The notes: generated by a model from the letters alone, not told the origin. A stretch of DNA of 64,000 bases from Lanius collurio (GCA_020086605.1 JACBWW010000004.1:19603624-19667623); one strand, 5' to 3'; numbered from the stretch's first letter, positions 13,301 through 27,917 are shown. Translations and numbers: made by a program.

Positions 13301-14560
13301 ATTCTTACTGGCTTTGGGCATAAAATCATTATTGGTACTTGTAGTCTAATATACACATGATAAATTGTGTTTGAGCTATTTAGTAAATCCAGTGTTTAGA
13401 GTGAAGCTAAGTGATTAACTTTTTTGCTTGAGTTGTTTTAGACTCTTTGGTAGATTAATACTTCCCAAATTTCCTCTAATTCTGTGTTACATTTACTTCC
13501 ATTGTGCAGTTTGTCTATAAGCTATTTTAGACTGTATCAGCTGATACACTTGAATCAGATTTTATGTACAAATGTTTCTCTGGCTCTTGGCAATATCTGA
13601 CATAAAATGTCTTCGGTTCTTACTTCAAGAGGTCTGGATCTTTCAACCAAATTTAATATTAATATTTATGCCTTGAGAAGACCTTATCTAATGTTCTATT
13701 GGTTCAGGATCATTCGTAGCTTTGTGCTACATTGAAACATGGACAAAGAGTGTAGTTTGTTAATGTCATGAGGGATGAAGTTGGTTAGAAAGGGAAGTGT
13801 ACACGATTTATAATAACACAAGTATTTCCTTGCTAATCCCTTGTCAGGTTCATTATCTGTAGAGCCCCAGGCAACAGTTGGCCTATCGTAAGAGTGAAAT
13901 TTAACCCACAGCATGAAATTAATCCTCAAAGACTTTTGTCTACTCTTTCTAGAAATAATAAATTCAGAGTGATTTTATGAATCTCTCCTCTAACTTTATG
14001 CAGAGGTGTTAAATTAGTGTCTAAACTCTATGGCATATGTCAATCTATTGATTTATATTTGGTTAACTAACATGAAACTGTATATCAACAATAATAAGGA
14101 ATTTGAAGAATTAGTGATGTGTCCATTGTTTCTTCTTGAAAACATTTTTCTTCCGTAATACAGAAAATTCTATTCTTTGTAATTACAGGGAAGACAAGGG
14201 TTTATGTATGCATACATGAATAAAACCATTCAAATTATCTTATCTGCATTTACTAGAGTTTCTGGGTTTATATATGAAATAACTTTGTAGGAGTTTTCAT
14301 ACCCTGACTTCTGTTGTAGCTTCTTAGAAATCTGATGAGGGCTTGTTTCAGGTAAACTAATGGATTTTTAGTCGTTTTGCAGAGTACATCTCAAATCAGC
14401 TGTATAAATGCCATGTAAATCAGCTGGGGTTTTTCAGGAAGAGATTTCTTTTTCTTTGTATGCACAACTCTTTCCGAGGAGAGAAGAGCTGAAAGTGATT
14501 TCTTACTGATTGATTCAGACTCTCTTCATCATTTTAAGAATATCATTCCTCACTCATAGC

Positions 14561-14614
14561 ACTCATCTACTCCTACGGCTACTCAAAACTATTCATCTAC
14601 TCCTGAGCTACTCA
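14561..14614. repeat. Imperfect tandem duplication, 30-bp period
   Basis: ACTCATCTACTCCTACGGCT ACTCA (14,561-14,585) recurs as ATTCATCTACTCCTGAGCTA CTCA (14,591-14,614). The copies are about 85-90% alike, consistent with one old local duplication. Confidence 0.8.
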
Positions 14615-15764
14615 TTGCTTTTCTTTACTCCTGAAGGCTGGGGTTTGATGCTCACTTTGAGAATTCTTCCACTTAGAAGGCAGCAAGTCATATTTAATAA
14701 ATGTTTGCAATTGGCCATATCATCTATGTTGAAGAGCTTCTTCAATATATTAATTGACACTCCACACAGTCATAACCCTTGGGACAGAAATCAAGTGACA
14801 AAAAATTAAACAAGTCAAATGCTACATACTACACAGTCCTGACCCTGGGCAGGAATTTCACAGGCTATTTAGAGGGCATCTTATGAGCAGATCTGGAAAT
14901 ACATTATTCTTCTGACATAAATTATAACAGTGAAACCATTCCCTCTGCACATATCCTTTAAAAGAAAATTAGTTCCTCAAGTCACACTGGATTTTCTCTG
15001 AGTATTTTAGAAAAGCTGTTTTTGTGCTCACGTATACTCTAGTGGCGAGACGGAAAACAGCAGTTGCTGAAGTATAAACGAAGTTAAACAGAATAGTGAG
15101 CAGAAGAATATCATTGAGCCAAAAAATACTTTAAGGCATGTTAGAGATGTCACTTGATATTAGAGATGAGATGTTTTATAAGTCCAGGAAAATTCTGAAA
15201 ACTATATACCCTTTTGGTAGAAAGTCCTACAGAAGTACCTCATATAAAGTTAAAAGATCTTTTTCTTATATATTTTTAAGCTGCTTTTATTGTCAATGGG
15301 AGCAGATGAATTTTGGAATTATAATTTGATACAGTACGGTACAGTATATGAATACCATATACTAATTCAGATATCATTCATGTCACATTAATACTATCCA
15401 TTGAATGCAGTAGTAGAGAGAGAAGGGAAATTTGCAGAGTTGCAGTGCTTGTTGATAGGTTTTAGAGATGGCAAGTAAGGAACAGATGCAATGAAATGTT
15501 GCTCATATTTTGTCCAGTATCTTCCTCAAAGTTTTCCATCTGCTGTTAAATATATGATGTTTCTTCAGAACTCCCACCTATTCTCATAATTTTGCTCACT
15601 CTCTATATATCCATCAGTCATTCCCCTGTGATTGACTTTCACTATTTGCCCTTTTCCCAGACCACAGGCTCATAGGGAAAACTTCTTGCAACAAAAGCAG
15701 CAGTGTTTGTCAGTTCTGAGACTGCGGTTTCTGCTGCCTGTTCCAATGACAAGCTGGCATCTTG

Positions 15765-15792
15765 TGACCTCTAATAAATGACCTCTAATAAA
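15765..15792. repeat. Perfect 14-bp tandem duplication
   Basis: TGACCTCTAATAAA occurs twice in direct succession (15,765-15,778 and 15,779-15,792) with no mismatch, which points to a fairly recent slippage duplication. Confidence 0.95.
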
Positions 15793-18700
15793 CTGGCGGG
15801 TGATATGTCTCTTAGCTGTTAGGCAGGATGGCTATCTGCATTTCCAAGAGACTCTTGAAAAAGGTTAAAATCTGTCCTGTGTATGTAATAAAATGGGAGA
15901 TTCCTTTCTGCAGGCCTTTAAGGTCAGCTTTATTCTTGGAAGGGGTTCAGGCCACAAGCTGGACAAACTTAAGATTTTTAACAAGGATAATACCAATGTA
16001 TACTGGAAAATGTATGTGCAGTAGGTCCTTTTCATACTTCAGACTGGGCACCTTTCAGGCTCCATAGCAGGGAAAGTTGGTTCCTGCAAATCCTTTAGTC
16101 TCTATTTATGTGCACAGACTACATTGCACAAGGATTATACTCAAAATGAAGCAGCTATACCTTCTGCTAGCATCATATCACATCACAGACCACTATACAG
16201 CTAGTTTTTGAGAGAATCATAGCATAACTTAGGAAGAGGATAAATTATGCTGTTCTTCTTTCAAAGGGTTGTCTCTCCCATTAGCCAGCATATGTGCTAA
16301 GAAAAAGAGTAAAGGGAGGGGGTTTGGCTACATTTTGAACACTTAGGGGTTTATTTATTGCTTTCTTACTCAGTTTGACATTAGAAAAGACATGGAAATT
16401 TGCCAACAAGGTCTTGATCCTACTCATTTTATGTATAATATATATATATAGTAATTACTTATTAATTCTGTATAAGCATGCAGAATTAATAGGAAATTTT
16501 TCAACTTTTTCCAGCAGTCCTTTTTCAACAAGCCTATTTTATTTATCAGTAGGCATTCAATAATTCACTAATTCAGTTAGTTTTATCCCTGGATCCATGT
16601 AGCAGTATGAGGATTTGACTAAATGTGAAGAGGTACTGAATATGGTAAGGAAACAAAATAATAGCCCCTGAGAAATACTGCGTGGATAACACCAGAACTG
16701 CCTTTTCTTTTTCCTATTTTTTCATCCTCGGGCTCAATATCTGAGTCAGATCAGCCATGTTAGCACAGTTTGCCTGGCTGCCTGGAGATGAATATGAGCA
16801 AAATGCATTTAAAAGACTTCTGTGACTTTACAAAATGAAACAAGCTTTTCTAGCTTCCCACTAGTGGTTAGTGAAACTGTTTCTTTTCTGAGACTGACAT
16901 CACTGTAACAGAACCTGACAACACTTCCTTGATTTGAATATTTTCATGAACTCAAAAGGAACCATTTATTTACCTTTTCTTTTAGGAAAAATAGTCGTTT
17001 AATCTTTAAAAGGCACAAGGCTGCAAGAAAGTGGTAAAATCTGCTGAAAAGTGTATCCTCCAGACTACTGCACTGATTGCTGCCCACAAATGCTTTGCTG
17101 AAATCCTCTCTTTCAAAAGTTGCCGTGTTTTGTACCTTTAAAATTATCAGCTCTTGGAAAAATGTTGTTATATCTGAAAGAATTCCTGTTTCCCTTTAGA
17201 CTTAACAATGTTTCAGATACTGATTAAAAAGGGAACTCTCCCTTTATTCCTGAAGTCGGTAAGAAATATTATGGAAAATTGTGTTAACTCTTGCAAATCC
17301 CTCTACAACTATAAAAGTACAAATGAGATCGTCCCTGCTGTTTCAGTCAGGCCTATGAACCTCAGAGCAATAGGATATTTATAAGAAAATTCCAGACATA
17401 GCAGTGGTGCCGTGATCCATATGACCCAAAGTTTCCAGTCTTTGTCTATCCTCCTGTCTTTAAGGAAAAACAGAGGGGTGTAAAATGAAAACTTGGAAGA
17501 TCACAAATCATTGTTATGACTCATTATAATGAATGATTTGTGTGTTACTTTCTGGAGTATTTAGGTTGAGTTTGGGGGGAAAAAAGTATTGTTCCTTTAT
17601 AATTTTCACCACTTTATGCCAATTTTCAAGCAACTGTCTTTCCTGACACAATAATGATCTTTTTTCTACACCATCCGGGGTAAAGAGTGAGTTTTTTCAG
17701 CTGGAAGAGTTTGTTGTGATATAAAGGTGCAGCCTTACATGGCTGTTGTCAAGACCCTGTAAGTGTTTTCATTACAGCATTAAGTCTTATTTTCTGTTGT
17801 TTAAAACTGGGATGTCAAGTACTTGAACTTTGGTAGTTTAAAAAGTGCATTTACAAATAAGAAAAATAATCTCATTGGATGGGGCTATTTGGTTCTGCAA
17901 AAAAAAAAAGTAACCTGATGTTTTTATAGCAACAACTGTGATTCAACAAGTCATGAATATTCAAACTTATTTCTTCTGACCTCAGCATGCAACCTGCATT
18001 CTAGATTGTCCTGAGGTTTTTTAGCATTAGTTTTTGTTTTTAACTGTTAATAGTGTGAATTGCTAGAAAAATAAAAATTAATCTACTAAAGTCTAAAAAT
18101 AGCTCCTGTTTTTCCACTGCATTGAATTTGTGAGAACTCATTTCCTTTACTTTTCTATTATCTTCATACAGTGAATTAATTGGGTATATTCATAGGTGTC
18201 AAAGGTTTCTCATTGCTTACTAGGATAAATTTTAGTGTTACACCAAAATTTCCTGAATGTGTGTTTATGTATCTGTGGACTCTGAAAAAACTGGCAAGCT
18301 ACAATTTGAACACACAGAAAACTTTTCTAACTGTTAAGGGAATACATTTTTGGTTTGATTTTTTAAGAAGTAAGTGTTCTATTTCTGATAAATAATATTG
18401 CAGAATGCAGTGCTCCAGTATTTCACTAGTTTTACTGTAAGTCACCAAGGAGTGAAAGTCACAGTGCTCAGTGCTTTAGAGGAAATTTCTTCCTTAGCTG
18501 GCCTTTTTGTGTCCTACTGTATGTTAAGAATTGCTGAGATCACGCAGCACTGGTTGATAATGAATTCCGTATAAGGTGTGGTATTGGGCTGCAGTGGGGT
18601 GGGTAAAAGTTGAGTTTCATTCTTTGACTCAGAATTTCCTTGTTTTCCTTTAAGTCTGTATGTTTTCTGTCACTTAGCTGTACAATTTAATAGAAAAAAA

Positions 18701-21700
18701 GTAATCTTTTCATGGAAGCAGCACATGCATAGTAGGTAATGTCCATATTAAGTGTAATAGCGATTAGTCATTTAAAGTGTTTTGTCTGTTAATGGGAACG
18801 GGCATGTGAGTTAACATTTTCAAATGCAGGGTGTTTAGCTGTATTTTTCAGTAGAGTAAGTCTGGTTGTATCCTTTCCAGTATTTTAGAAATCTCAGCCA
18901 CAATATATTAATGAAGTTGTTTCCCTTTCAAATATTTTCCAGCACAAAACTAACACTTCTTTCAGCAACTCACAATTTGATTTTGGCTATTTTCCACTGA
19001 AAATGAATTTGGATTTCTGTGTTTGACCATTTCTTTCCTTTGGGAGAAAAAATATTTTTTGTTATCTTTCTTACTTTGACCATAGGGAGTAAGTGTAATG
19101 TAAGTTTTGTTGTGGTTTGAAAATTTTTGGTGCCAAATCATTTTAATACCAAAAAAAAAAAAAAAATCTGAATACATTCAGCTATGGTGGGATTGATCTC
19201 ATCAAAGAACTTACAATATTAATGAATACTGAAAAGTATTGAACAACACACCAAAAAATCCTCCACCTACATCTTCATGCCAGAAAGCCACAAAAATCCT
19301 TCTGCCTTCTCAAAAGGAGAAGTGTTGTGAGATAACCAGAACAGACATTCAAATCAAAGCTTTGTTGAGAAACTGTGTAGAAGTACTCGGCCCTTTATAT
19401 AAAAATTGTTGAAGAAGAAAATTACTTTTTCCAGTGGCATATAGATCTTTATTACATTTTCTGAAATTGGAAGGGGTTTAGAGCAGTTCTTATTGTTTGT
19501 ATTTCAGGTATTGTCCAGTAATGACCAGTAGTAAGTGGTCATTTGAATCCTTTCTATGCCTTATCAGACACGTGTTTTATTGTACAAAACTGTGTTGAGA
19601 TTTGCCTTTGCGTCTCTTTGGAGTAATGGAGAATACCCTTACCTTTTAAAGGCAGCAAAATTACTCCTCTAACTTGGTATCACTTAACTGATAGGTGAAA
19701 TGTTCATACCTATGTTTAAATTTTTTAACAGCTCTAATTTGCAGAAGCTCAGTAAGGAGTCATGGGTCACGGTAATGTCACAGGACACGAGAATTGCTTT
19801 CCAGCAAGAGAACAAGAGAAGATACACATTTTTGTAATAGAAGTTAAACTGAGATAAAACCTGGCACTTTTTAAGCAGGCACATGTTTCACACTGAAATC
19901 AGCCAAATCACATTCTCATTTTTCCCCAAGCTGAGACTGCATACTGGGGTCTTAATATAATTATAATATAATATATGATTTCTTGTGAAATGTCTTCTAG
20001 TTGTTAGTTTATATTTCTCATCAATTAGTCTATTGCTTCTGTATGAGCTGTTTTCAAGGAAGACATATATGACTTTATTCAAAACTAATGAGAACCAGAC
20101 TTCTGTTGATGTCAGGCTACAAGTGACGGACTATTCATACTTAAAATCCTGAATATAGCTCCATCATCCCTGACAATACAAAATTATTCCTTGTGGTGCC
20201 ATTTTGAATGTTTGCTCCAATTTAGATAAGGCTCAAAAAAGTCCATAGATTTTGGGACGTTTCTCTCATTTAGGAAATAGAGATTTTAAAAGTTTCAGAA
20301 ATAAACCACCAGTGTAAAAATCAAAAAGCTGTTTTACCATTACTGGTTTCTGTAGATTCTTTCACCAGTGCAACTAAGTGCCTTACACACAGAAAGATGC
20401 AGATAGAAAACAGAAGTAGTGTTTAAATTTGCCTATTGCTTATACAGTTGGCACATCCTGGCTGGCCTTACTATGTTAAGGTCACATGCATTGTGCAATC
20501 CTTCACACAAAATACTGAGTGATCTTTCAAATAGTTGTCCCTTTTATGACCATTGTTGTCATCTTATGTTGTGCTCAGAACTTGTATGTAGGCAGCCAAA
20601 GCAAAGCTTCAGTGACAGAATTGTACCTTGGACATAGCCATGACACTGGCAGAGGGGCCAGTGGGGCTGCTCCTGCTCTGGCAGGACTTGTGGATAGGCT
20701 TTTCTCACAGAACACTGGAGCCATTTCTAAAGGATAATAAAAATGTGTATGATTGGCAAGTCCTTAACCGTGAGGAAAGGCTGGTACGTCCCAAGGAGCT
20801 CTCAGAATCCCACAGCTGCCAGTTGTATCCGGGACCTTGGGAACACAAGAGCATTACAGGCCTTGGAGGCTGGGGTGGAAGACAGGCAGCTCTTGCTGTG
20901 CCTGTGCAGTAGGTGGGGAGGACCCCATCTTGGAGCCTCAATCCATACTTTCACCTTGTTGTGAAACATGCAAGTGTTCTCGGTATTTTCATTTGTGAAA
21001 TGACATGGGACTTGCACATTCATGAGGTTTCTCTGAATGGTTTTTAGTGTGGAATGAAAAAGTTTTGGTTTTCATTAGTTTTGTTGTTGCTGTTTAGAAC
21101 TCCCCCTCCACACACAGAGTCATTGATGGAATTAGATTTTTAAAATATTTATGGTTTTAACTTAGTTTCTGCTAAATTTCTTCCATGGGAAAACATGGAA
21201 TTATTAATATATAAGTGCTTTGACTAGTTATTTTTGTTATTCTTTTGCAATATTACCAGGGTAGATCTGCATTAAACAGTTAAATGGATTAATGTGACCT
21301 GCTTCTGGTCAAGTTATTTTTTTCATGAATATTTTCTAAAACTACATGTAAAGAAAAATTTCCTTCTGATGTGATAGCACCTGTATGTTTGTCCCATGCA
21401 CACAATGTAAGAATTGATGCAGGAGAAAAAAATCAGAAGAGTTCCTAATTAGTAGCTGGCAAAGTAGAGATTTAACATCTAAAACATTAAATGAATAAAA
21501 ATATATTTATTGTACTGCCTTCTTTTTCCCATTTATATTTTTGGTGGAATGACATGCTGCTTAACTTGAGTATAAAAGCAAGAGACAGGGGAAAGTCATC
21601 TATAAAAGGAATAGGAAGTACAGGAAAGAGGAAGTTCTTCTAATTACTGTACTTTTCTCTGGTCTAAGGCTCACATTCAGAGAAGTGGCTGAAAGTATCA

Positions 21701-24454
21701 GGGAAACACCTAAGCTGTTTTGTCATGTTGAAGACTTTGCTGTTTCTCTATTCAATGAAGCAGTTCTCTCAGGGAAAATATTTTCAAGAAATTGTAAGTT
21801 CAGAGTAAGCACGGTAAGTTCTCATCGTCGAGGCTGAAAGAGTTTAGACCAAGTATTTTATGAGAGTTTAGATCAATTGCTTTTAGACCATCTAAAGGTG
21901 GGCAACATGCAGGGATGATCTTACTGGGTCCAGTTTGATCCAAACAGCCAATGTGTTCAATCTAAATTCTGGTGTAAGCTGTTGTCTGTTGTTGGTCTAG
22001 CTGTAACTTTGACCATGAATGTACCCGTATTCAGATATGGGCAGTTGCTCCTTTTTTCGTCTGCTGGTGATGTTTCCTCCTTCTGCCCTACTTATTTTTC
22101 ATGGCAATTTCTGAGGTATTTTTCTCAAAGTAGAAATCAGATAGCAAGTGGACAGAACAGACCTGGATTGCAATAAGGCAGACATCAAGTGTGGAATGGG
22201 CACATTTGTGATGTGCAATGTTTGATAAACACATTTGTAAAGGTGAGAAATCATCAGTTTGTGTTTGGTAATTTTTTATTTTACCGTCATAGCTGATAGT
22301 TGATGTTCTAACTGATACAAAAATCAACTCTGCAGAGCAAGATTTCAGGGTATCTTTACAGTTATTTCCATTATTACTGTTTTTTTTTCTTATTAAAAAG
22401 CCCAACAAATTCCTCCAAACTTCAAAGGGGTGTATAAACTTAACAAGCACTGTTAATTCCAACTAAATGAAATTAGTTGTGATGAATTTTGAAATAATTT
22501 TCTGTAATACTCCGCTACCTATGTTTCTGGTTTATTTCTGTAAAGTAAATATGAGCTGTAAGAAAATTCAGCTACAAAAATCTAACTGCCATAGATTTGA
22601 GACAAATCTATGGCTAGTATGTAGAATGACTGGAATAAGTTCTGTTCTTTACCTGATCTTTGTATTACTGCTTTATTATATTCTTTTATGCTCTTCACAG
22701 TTAAATAGTCATCATAGCAATACTAGAACACTCAAAATATGACCTCTGTGTAGCAAAAGTTGTATCTTTTGCTAAAAATAATTAGGCTTTTTTTGTTTTG
22801 AAAAGTAATATTCAGCTCTTTAACAGCTCCTATGATTTACTGTTAAAATAAGTGGCAGACTTATACTCTCAACTTAGTTATTATCCTGTAAGTAACATAA
22901 GCAACTCAAAGAACTTGAGCCAAAAAGTGAAATAAATTATATTATTGAGGTCCATTTTCCAGTACAAAGTTTTGCATGAAATTTAAGCATCAGTAGATAG
23001 CACTCCTAGTAACACCTGAATAAATGTTTAACTTAACAAATCAAAATCTTTTTAAAATATAATGCAGTTATTTTTTTTTTATTATAAGCATGTGAACTGT
23101 TAAATAATGTATATTTACACAAAGCTTCAGACTACACATTTTTTATCAACTTATGCTGGTGGGGTAACTAGTTAGGAGTGTCTGGAATCATGGGAATTAC
23201 TGAAAGTGCAAAAAGCTATACATGCTTTAGTTTTCCAAAGACCATACATTTATTTTAAAGTCATTTTAAATTTAAAGTCACCCAGCTATTTTAGTTTGTT
23301 TTGTTGTTACAACATGTAATTATCTCCTTTATAGCATCTAAGTGTGTCAGTACCTAAGTTTATTTGCTTTGGCACTACATAAACCCCAATCATGAATGGA
23401 AATATTGGGAGCTGTATTCAAAACCTAGTAGAATGCGTGATAAAATCCTGCTAAGATGTGCAGAGAAGGAAAATACAGCTAAGGCTGCCACTCATTGGCA
23501 AGTGCTGCAGCCTGGTATAAAGCTTGGTTCTCTGAGTCAGTGTTTTTCTTTCCCTCTGAACTCTGTGGTTGAGAAACTAGTCAGCAGTGCTGCATAAAAG
23601 CAGGAAGAAATTCTGGTATTTATGCATGAGGGTTTGCAAACCCAGTGGCAAGAATTTGATAAATCTAGACTGCTCCATATCAGGTTGTAGTTGTCCTACA
23701 TAACGGAGACTTAACTGCTCATTATGTGCTTCAATGTAGATATGAAAATAGTGATTTCTTCCTTTTAGAGTTTAAGATGACTAAAGCCATGTCAATATGA
23801 ATTAGAAATCTTTCTCCAGCCTGGATCAGTAAATAAAAGGGGGAGGATTTTTAGGTAACATTGTGGTAAACAGGCTTTAAACACTAAATACCTGGATACT
23901 GTAGTAGCAGACTTGCATAAGACAACTTTCATGAGATATTCAGCAAACATGAACAAAAAGTTTAGCAATTTATAGAGGGATATGGGAGAATTTTTTTCCT
24001 GAAAGCACATGCATCTGCTTGTTCTTCTATAGTTATTGATTCTATTAGAAAAGACTACTTAGAGGACATTCACAAGAGGAACAGGATCAGAAAAGCATGA
24101 TGTGAACTGAGGATTTTATTAAACTCAGAATGAAATGCTGGCTGTTAAAAAAACAACAAGAACTGTAAGGAGTTAGGCATTGGAAACAGATGCATGTGTT
24201 TGTGTGGAGTTGTTGCTCCACAATGTGATGGATCACTTGTTAAATGATCGGTGGTTCAGAGAACTGGGGAAAGAGCTCCAGCGTCTTCTACATTATGGAA
24301 TTTCAGGCAGAGCCCATTGAGACATTGATCAAGCAGTGTTATAACAATAACAAAAATGCTCTCTCTCATGCTAGTAAAACAACAATAATTTAGGTTTATT
24401 CATTTCACAAGCTGAAGTTTTAGTAGTGATTAGTGTGGGTAAGTTAAAATATTT

Positions 24455-25087
24455 TCATGATTTTAGATCATCAATTTTCAATGCCTTTTGAACAGACTCC
24501 AAAACCTCAAATAGTTTTACATGATTCCCACTTTTTACAGAGATCCCTACCATGTGTCTTCTGCAGTGAGCAGGGAAGGACACCAATGTTCTCTTCTTGA
24601 ACACTATCAGGGCACTTTTGTGTGTAAGGAAGCTACTGCAAAGGTACTGTTCATGCAAAGGGGACATGGAAGACCAAGCCCTTTGGACTGCTGCTACAAG
24701 GCAGAGAAGGAGATTGTGAGGTCCCTCATGGCATGGAAGATGGATGTGGCATCTGCAAGAAGCCAAGAGAGCAGGCAGTAAATGCCTTGGCTGGTTCTGG
24801 ATAGGAAGATGTAACCTGGGGTGCCAAGTGCCTTCCACAGCTCTGTGAGCATTCCCAGGGTGGGAGTGCTCAGCACCACAGCCTTCTGCCCAGAAAGCCA
24901 AGAAGCAGGAAAATGAGAGGGGAGGAAAGTTAGCCTGGTGCTCATTCTTAAAGTTATAACGTGCATTGAACACACAACGTGTTGGAGTGTCCAGTGACTT
25001 CTGACACTTGTTGGATGCTGGTAGTGAGTAGCAGGTTGTCCATCCCAGCCATGGAAAAGCATCTCTGCCCACATGTCTATTCAGCAT
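24455..25087 (-). other. Longest open frame in the window (210 codons), unrecognised, probably non-coding
   Basis: The frame runs on the minus strand from ATG at 25,087 to a stop at 24,455. The predicted product is rich in His, Cys, Leu and Ser, has no signal peptide, transmembrane pattern, zinc-finger spacing or family motif that I recognise, and resembles no CR1 or ERV protein I know. GC content in the patch is higher than in the flanks, which lowers stop frequency. A frame of this length arising by chance somewhere in six frames of 64 kb is plausible. A second minus-strand frame of 126 codons overlaps it (24,694-25,074), as expected of low-stop sequence rather than of a gene. Confidence 0.15.
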
Positions 25088-27567
25088 GTCACTGAGGGCT
25101 GCCTGCCATCACACTTCAAAATTATAAATTAGATCAGAAGTTAGTGCTTTGATGGTATTTACAGGGGAATTTATCTTTTTAGGTCTAGCAAAAGCTAAAA
25201 GGATACAAGGCAGGCTTCCAACTTTCAAAAATGCATGAAATTCAGTGGTTTTATAGTGCTTTTAGAAAGGAATGGATTTGAAGCAGAGAAAGCCATTATA
25301 TATTCCCCAGTTGTGTTCATTCCTCTAAACAATCATTAAAAACAGGCCAGGTTGTTTTGTTTTTTTTAAGGCAATGCTCTAGCTCTTCTGTGTTATTAAG
25401 ACAGTAATGGAGGCTGCCGCTGCTGTCTCCAGGAAAACAAACCAATTTTTTTTTCAGCTCTTCCCTGAGCTTCTTATAACAAGTACTGGTGATCAATTAG
25501 CTAGTTCATTAAAAAGTTACACATGATTTTATTGAGGTAAGCAATTCTGAATCAAAGAACCCAATTCGCAGATCTAGGTTGAAGCACATAATTGGCATGC
25601 ATTTTAGAATTGCTGTTAAAGCTATAAAACAGATTTACTGGGAAGGAATGGATCCAAAAACCCTAAAGGAAGGAATACGTTATTTGTGTGACTCAGTGTT
25701 ACAAATGGACTCATTTAATACTAAAGTCTTATCTATATTAAAAACCAAAAATCTAAAATAAATGTAAACCTTCTTTGACTTAATTTCTTCAGCAAGAAGT
25801 TATCATTCATCTGATTAAACAAAAATTGCCTACAGGATTATTGCCTTTCTTATGGCATTATTTTCATTATTGCTATCAAAAACGTGGGTCTATTAAATTA
25901 TTTAAATTTAGTTGAGAAGTTGCCAATGTGTAAACTGTGAAACAGAATTATAAATGTGATCACTATTTTGTTGAGATCCACTGTGACTGGGATTAAAGCC
26001 CCAGTTCCACAAACAGTTGTGCATGCACAATTTAGTGGGGAACCTTACACATGAGCAAGTAGGACATTTCTGAGCATTTGAAGGGTGAAAGAGAGCAAAG
26101 TGCATTATTCAAAGGATGTTTTAGAAACAGTGATTTTTTTTGAGTTTATAAGCAGGCCAAATCTTGAAACTCGAGGAAAGAGTTTGGATTAGAAAACTTT
26201 TTTTTTTAAATACTTGGAAAAAGATGTTACTGGTGAGTTTTTGCAAGTTTTCTTTAAGAAAAAGAAAGACATCTTTGAATTTGAACTGTGATGTATAAAT
26301 AATCAATATATTAAAATGTGAATAGAAACTACATTCCGTTATAATTTTGCTTGCTTGACTGCCACAATGTAAAAGCTTCTGTAGCTGATATTGCTGTTGG
26401 ACTTTGTGTGATGGCATTAAAGCATTTTTTTCAACTATTAGCCTTCCTCAAGGGATCTTTTCAGACAAAATGTTATGCACCAGCTCATATTTGAGTGTAA
26501 GCCTATTGAATAGCATTCTTCTCTCTGCCAACTTGGCAGCAAGTTCTTGTGCTAATAAAAGAGGTTACCCCAGATAGAGATCCCAGATGTGCCTGAACTA
26601 CTTTTATTAGGACTGCAGAGGGACTCAGTGTTTCCTTCTCAATGTTTTCAAAGAAGGTGTGGGCTTGCCTTCATAATTTCCCAAAGAATTGCATCACTAG
26701 AATTTTTTTCTTCAAATTGAACAAAATTTTATATGTGCTAGAACAGAAATACTGATGTTCAAAACAATGAATGCCTTTTGCCACAATACAAATGTTGATT
26801 TGACCCTACTGAATTCTGTAAGACAGGAGAAAATTGCTGTTTAACCTTGAGCTAAAAATACTTTGGCTTTTTATCTCATATAAATGAGATTCAGTATCAT
26901 GATCAGAATAAGTAACAATGGATGTTCCTCAGAACCACAGTATACCTTTGGCATGTGGTGTACTTGACCATGATGTGAATTATTCCTTGAAACCATTGTG
27001 TAGAATTATTATTGTACATAGTGATAAAACCAATGTAGCAATTGCTTGATGTGGGGCCATTTTAGACTGGAACTGCGATCAGCAATACTATTTTTATTTT
27101 TTTAGTGCTATTTTGTAATTAGCAGCTTAAAAAGATGTTATGTTGCTGAAAATTAATCTAAATATCTCCATTCTGTTTACTTCAATGTGCCAGCTGCAGT
27201 TATAAAACTGATAGAAATATGATCCTCTAACTGAGATTCTTAGTAAAATAGTGGCATTTGTTAAACTCACTTTTGCTATCCATAAATCATAACTATAAGA
27301 GGTTTACAATCTTAAATCATAATTTTGATTTTCCTTTCAAGGCCACAAGCTTCATGTTGAAATTTTTATTGTTGTCAAATGTGAATAGAAGAAATAAGGT
27401 TTTAATTAGAATAATTCGTTACTTGCTTTTATTGTTCATCTTATTATTGAATTATGAAAAATGAATGGTGCTCTAATATCTGATCATGTCTCTGCTTGAT
27501 TTTTATTATAATTGTGTCAGATATAAAAAAGAGCACTACATGATAGTATTCCATTTCAGATTTTCAA

Positions 27568-27632
27568 AAGCAGGGTTTGATTCAAACACTCATATTAGTT
27601 TCAATGGGCTTTGGATCAGGCACAGGGTTAAC
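27568..27632. repeat. Remnant resembling an ancient amniote interspersed repeat
   Basis: The stretch ending TTTCAATGGGCTTTGGATCA resembles a motif (ACTTCAATGGGCTTTGGATCAG-like) that recurs in turtle, crocodile and bird DNA as an old interspersed repeat. It lies about 290 bp upstream of the SLC25A21 exon, in the intron. It is short and degraded, and the family name is not known to me with certainty. Confidence 0.4.
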
Positions 27633-27917
27633 AGCTTATTTTTCAAACAACTAGAAAGAGGTGTAAATGTCAAAGGTGATAGCTATACTGTGAGTTCCAT
27701 AAACTACAAAAAAAGTTACTACTAAAGCTCTATTTTTCCTTGGTTTAACAGCTTCTATGAAAACAGTGTTAATAAGTATATCAGGAACAGTATATAATAA
27801 TGAATCAGAGACATAAAAAAACCCCTTTAAAACTCCTTTTATATAATAATTGGAAAGTTAAAAGTGACTTAAAATCCCTGACTTCTCATGCTGTGATGTA
27901 AATTGTATTTTTTTTAG

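Larger units (their letters stand above)
1..27917 (+). other. SLC25A21: SLC25A21 upstream intron (3' part, start outside window)
   Basis: Everything before the first recognised exon is interpreted as the 3' end of one intron. I looked for the preceding carrier exon, which should encode the helix-1 segment with a HPLD.VK motif, and did not find it. Contents I can name are two LTRs (near 2.1 and 4.5 kb), short homopolymers (T29 at 342-370, A-runs near 3.9 and 19.15 kb), A/C-rich tracts, small tandem duplications (14.56 and 15.77 kb) and one degraded repeat just before the exon. From 4.84 to 27.5 kb I see only AT-rich unique-looking sequence with short chance ORFs; the longest is 210 codons on the minus strand (24,455-25,087). 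GC-richer patches without a recognised identity lie at about 5.7-6.0, 20.6-20.95 and 24.55-25.05 kb. Confidence 0.8.

Noticed and set aside
16213..16245. AGAATCATAG followed by TAACTTAGG, reminiscent of a minus-strand CR1 3' end
   Set aside because: The match is too short and the expected TTGGAAAAGACC continuation is absent.
25579..25761. 60-codon plus-strand frame in an AT-rich patch
   Set aside because: It has no family similarity, and a 60-codon frame is expected by chance.
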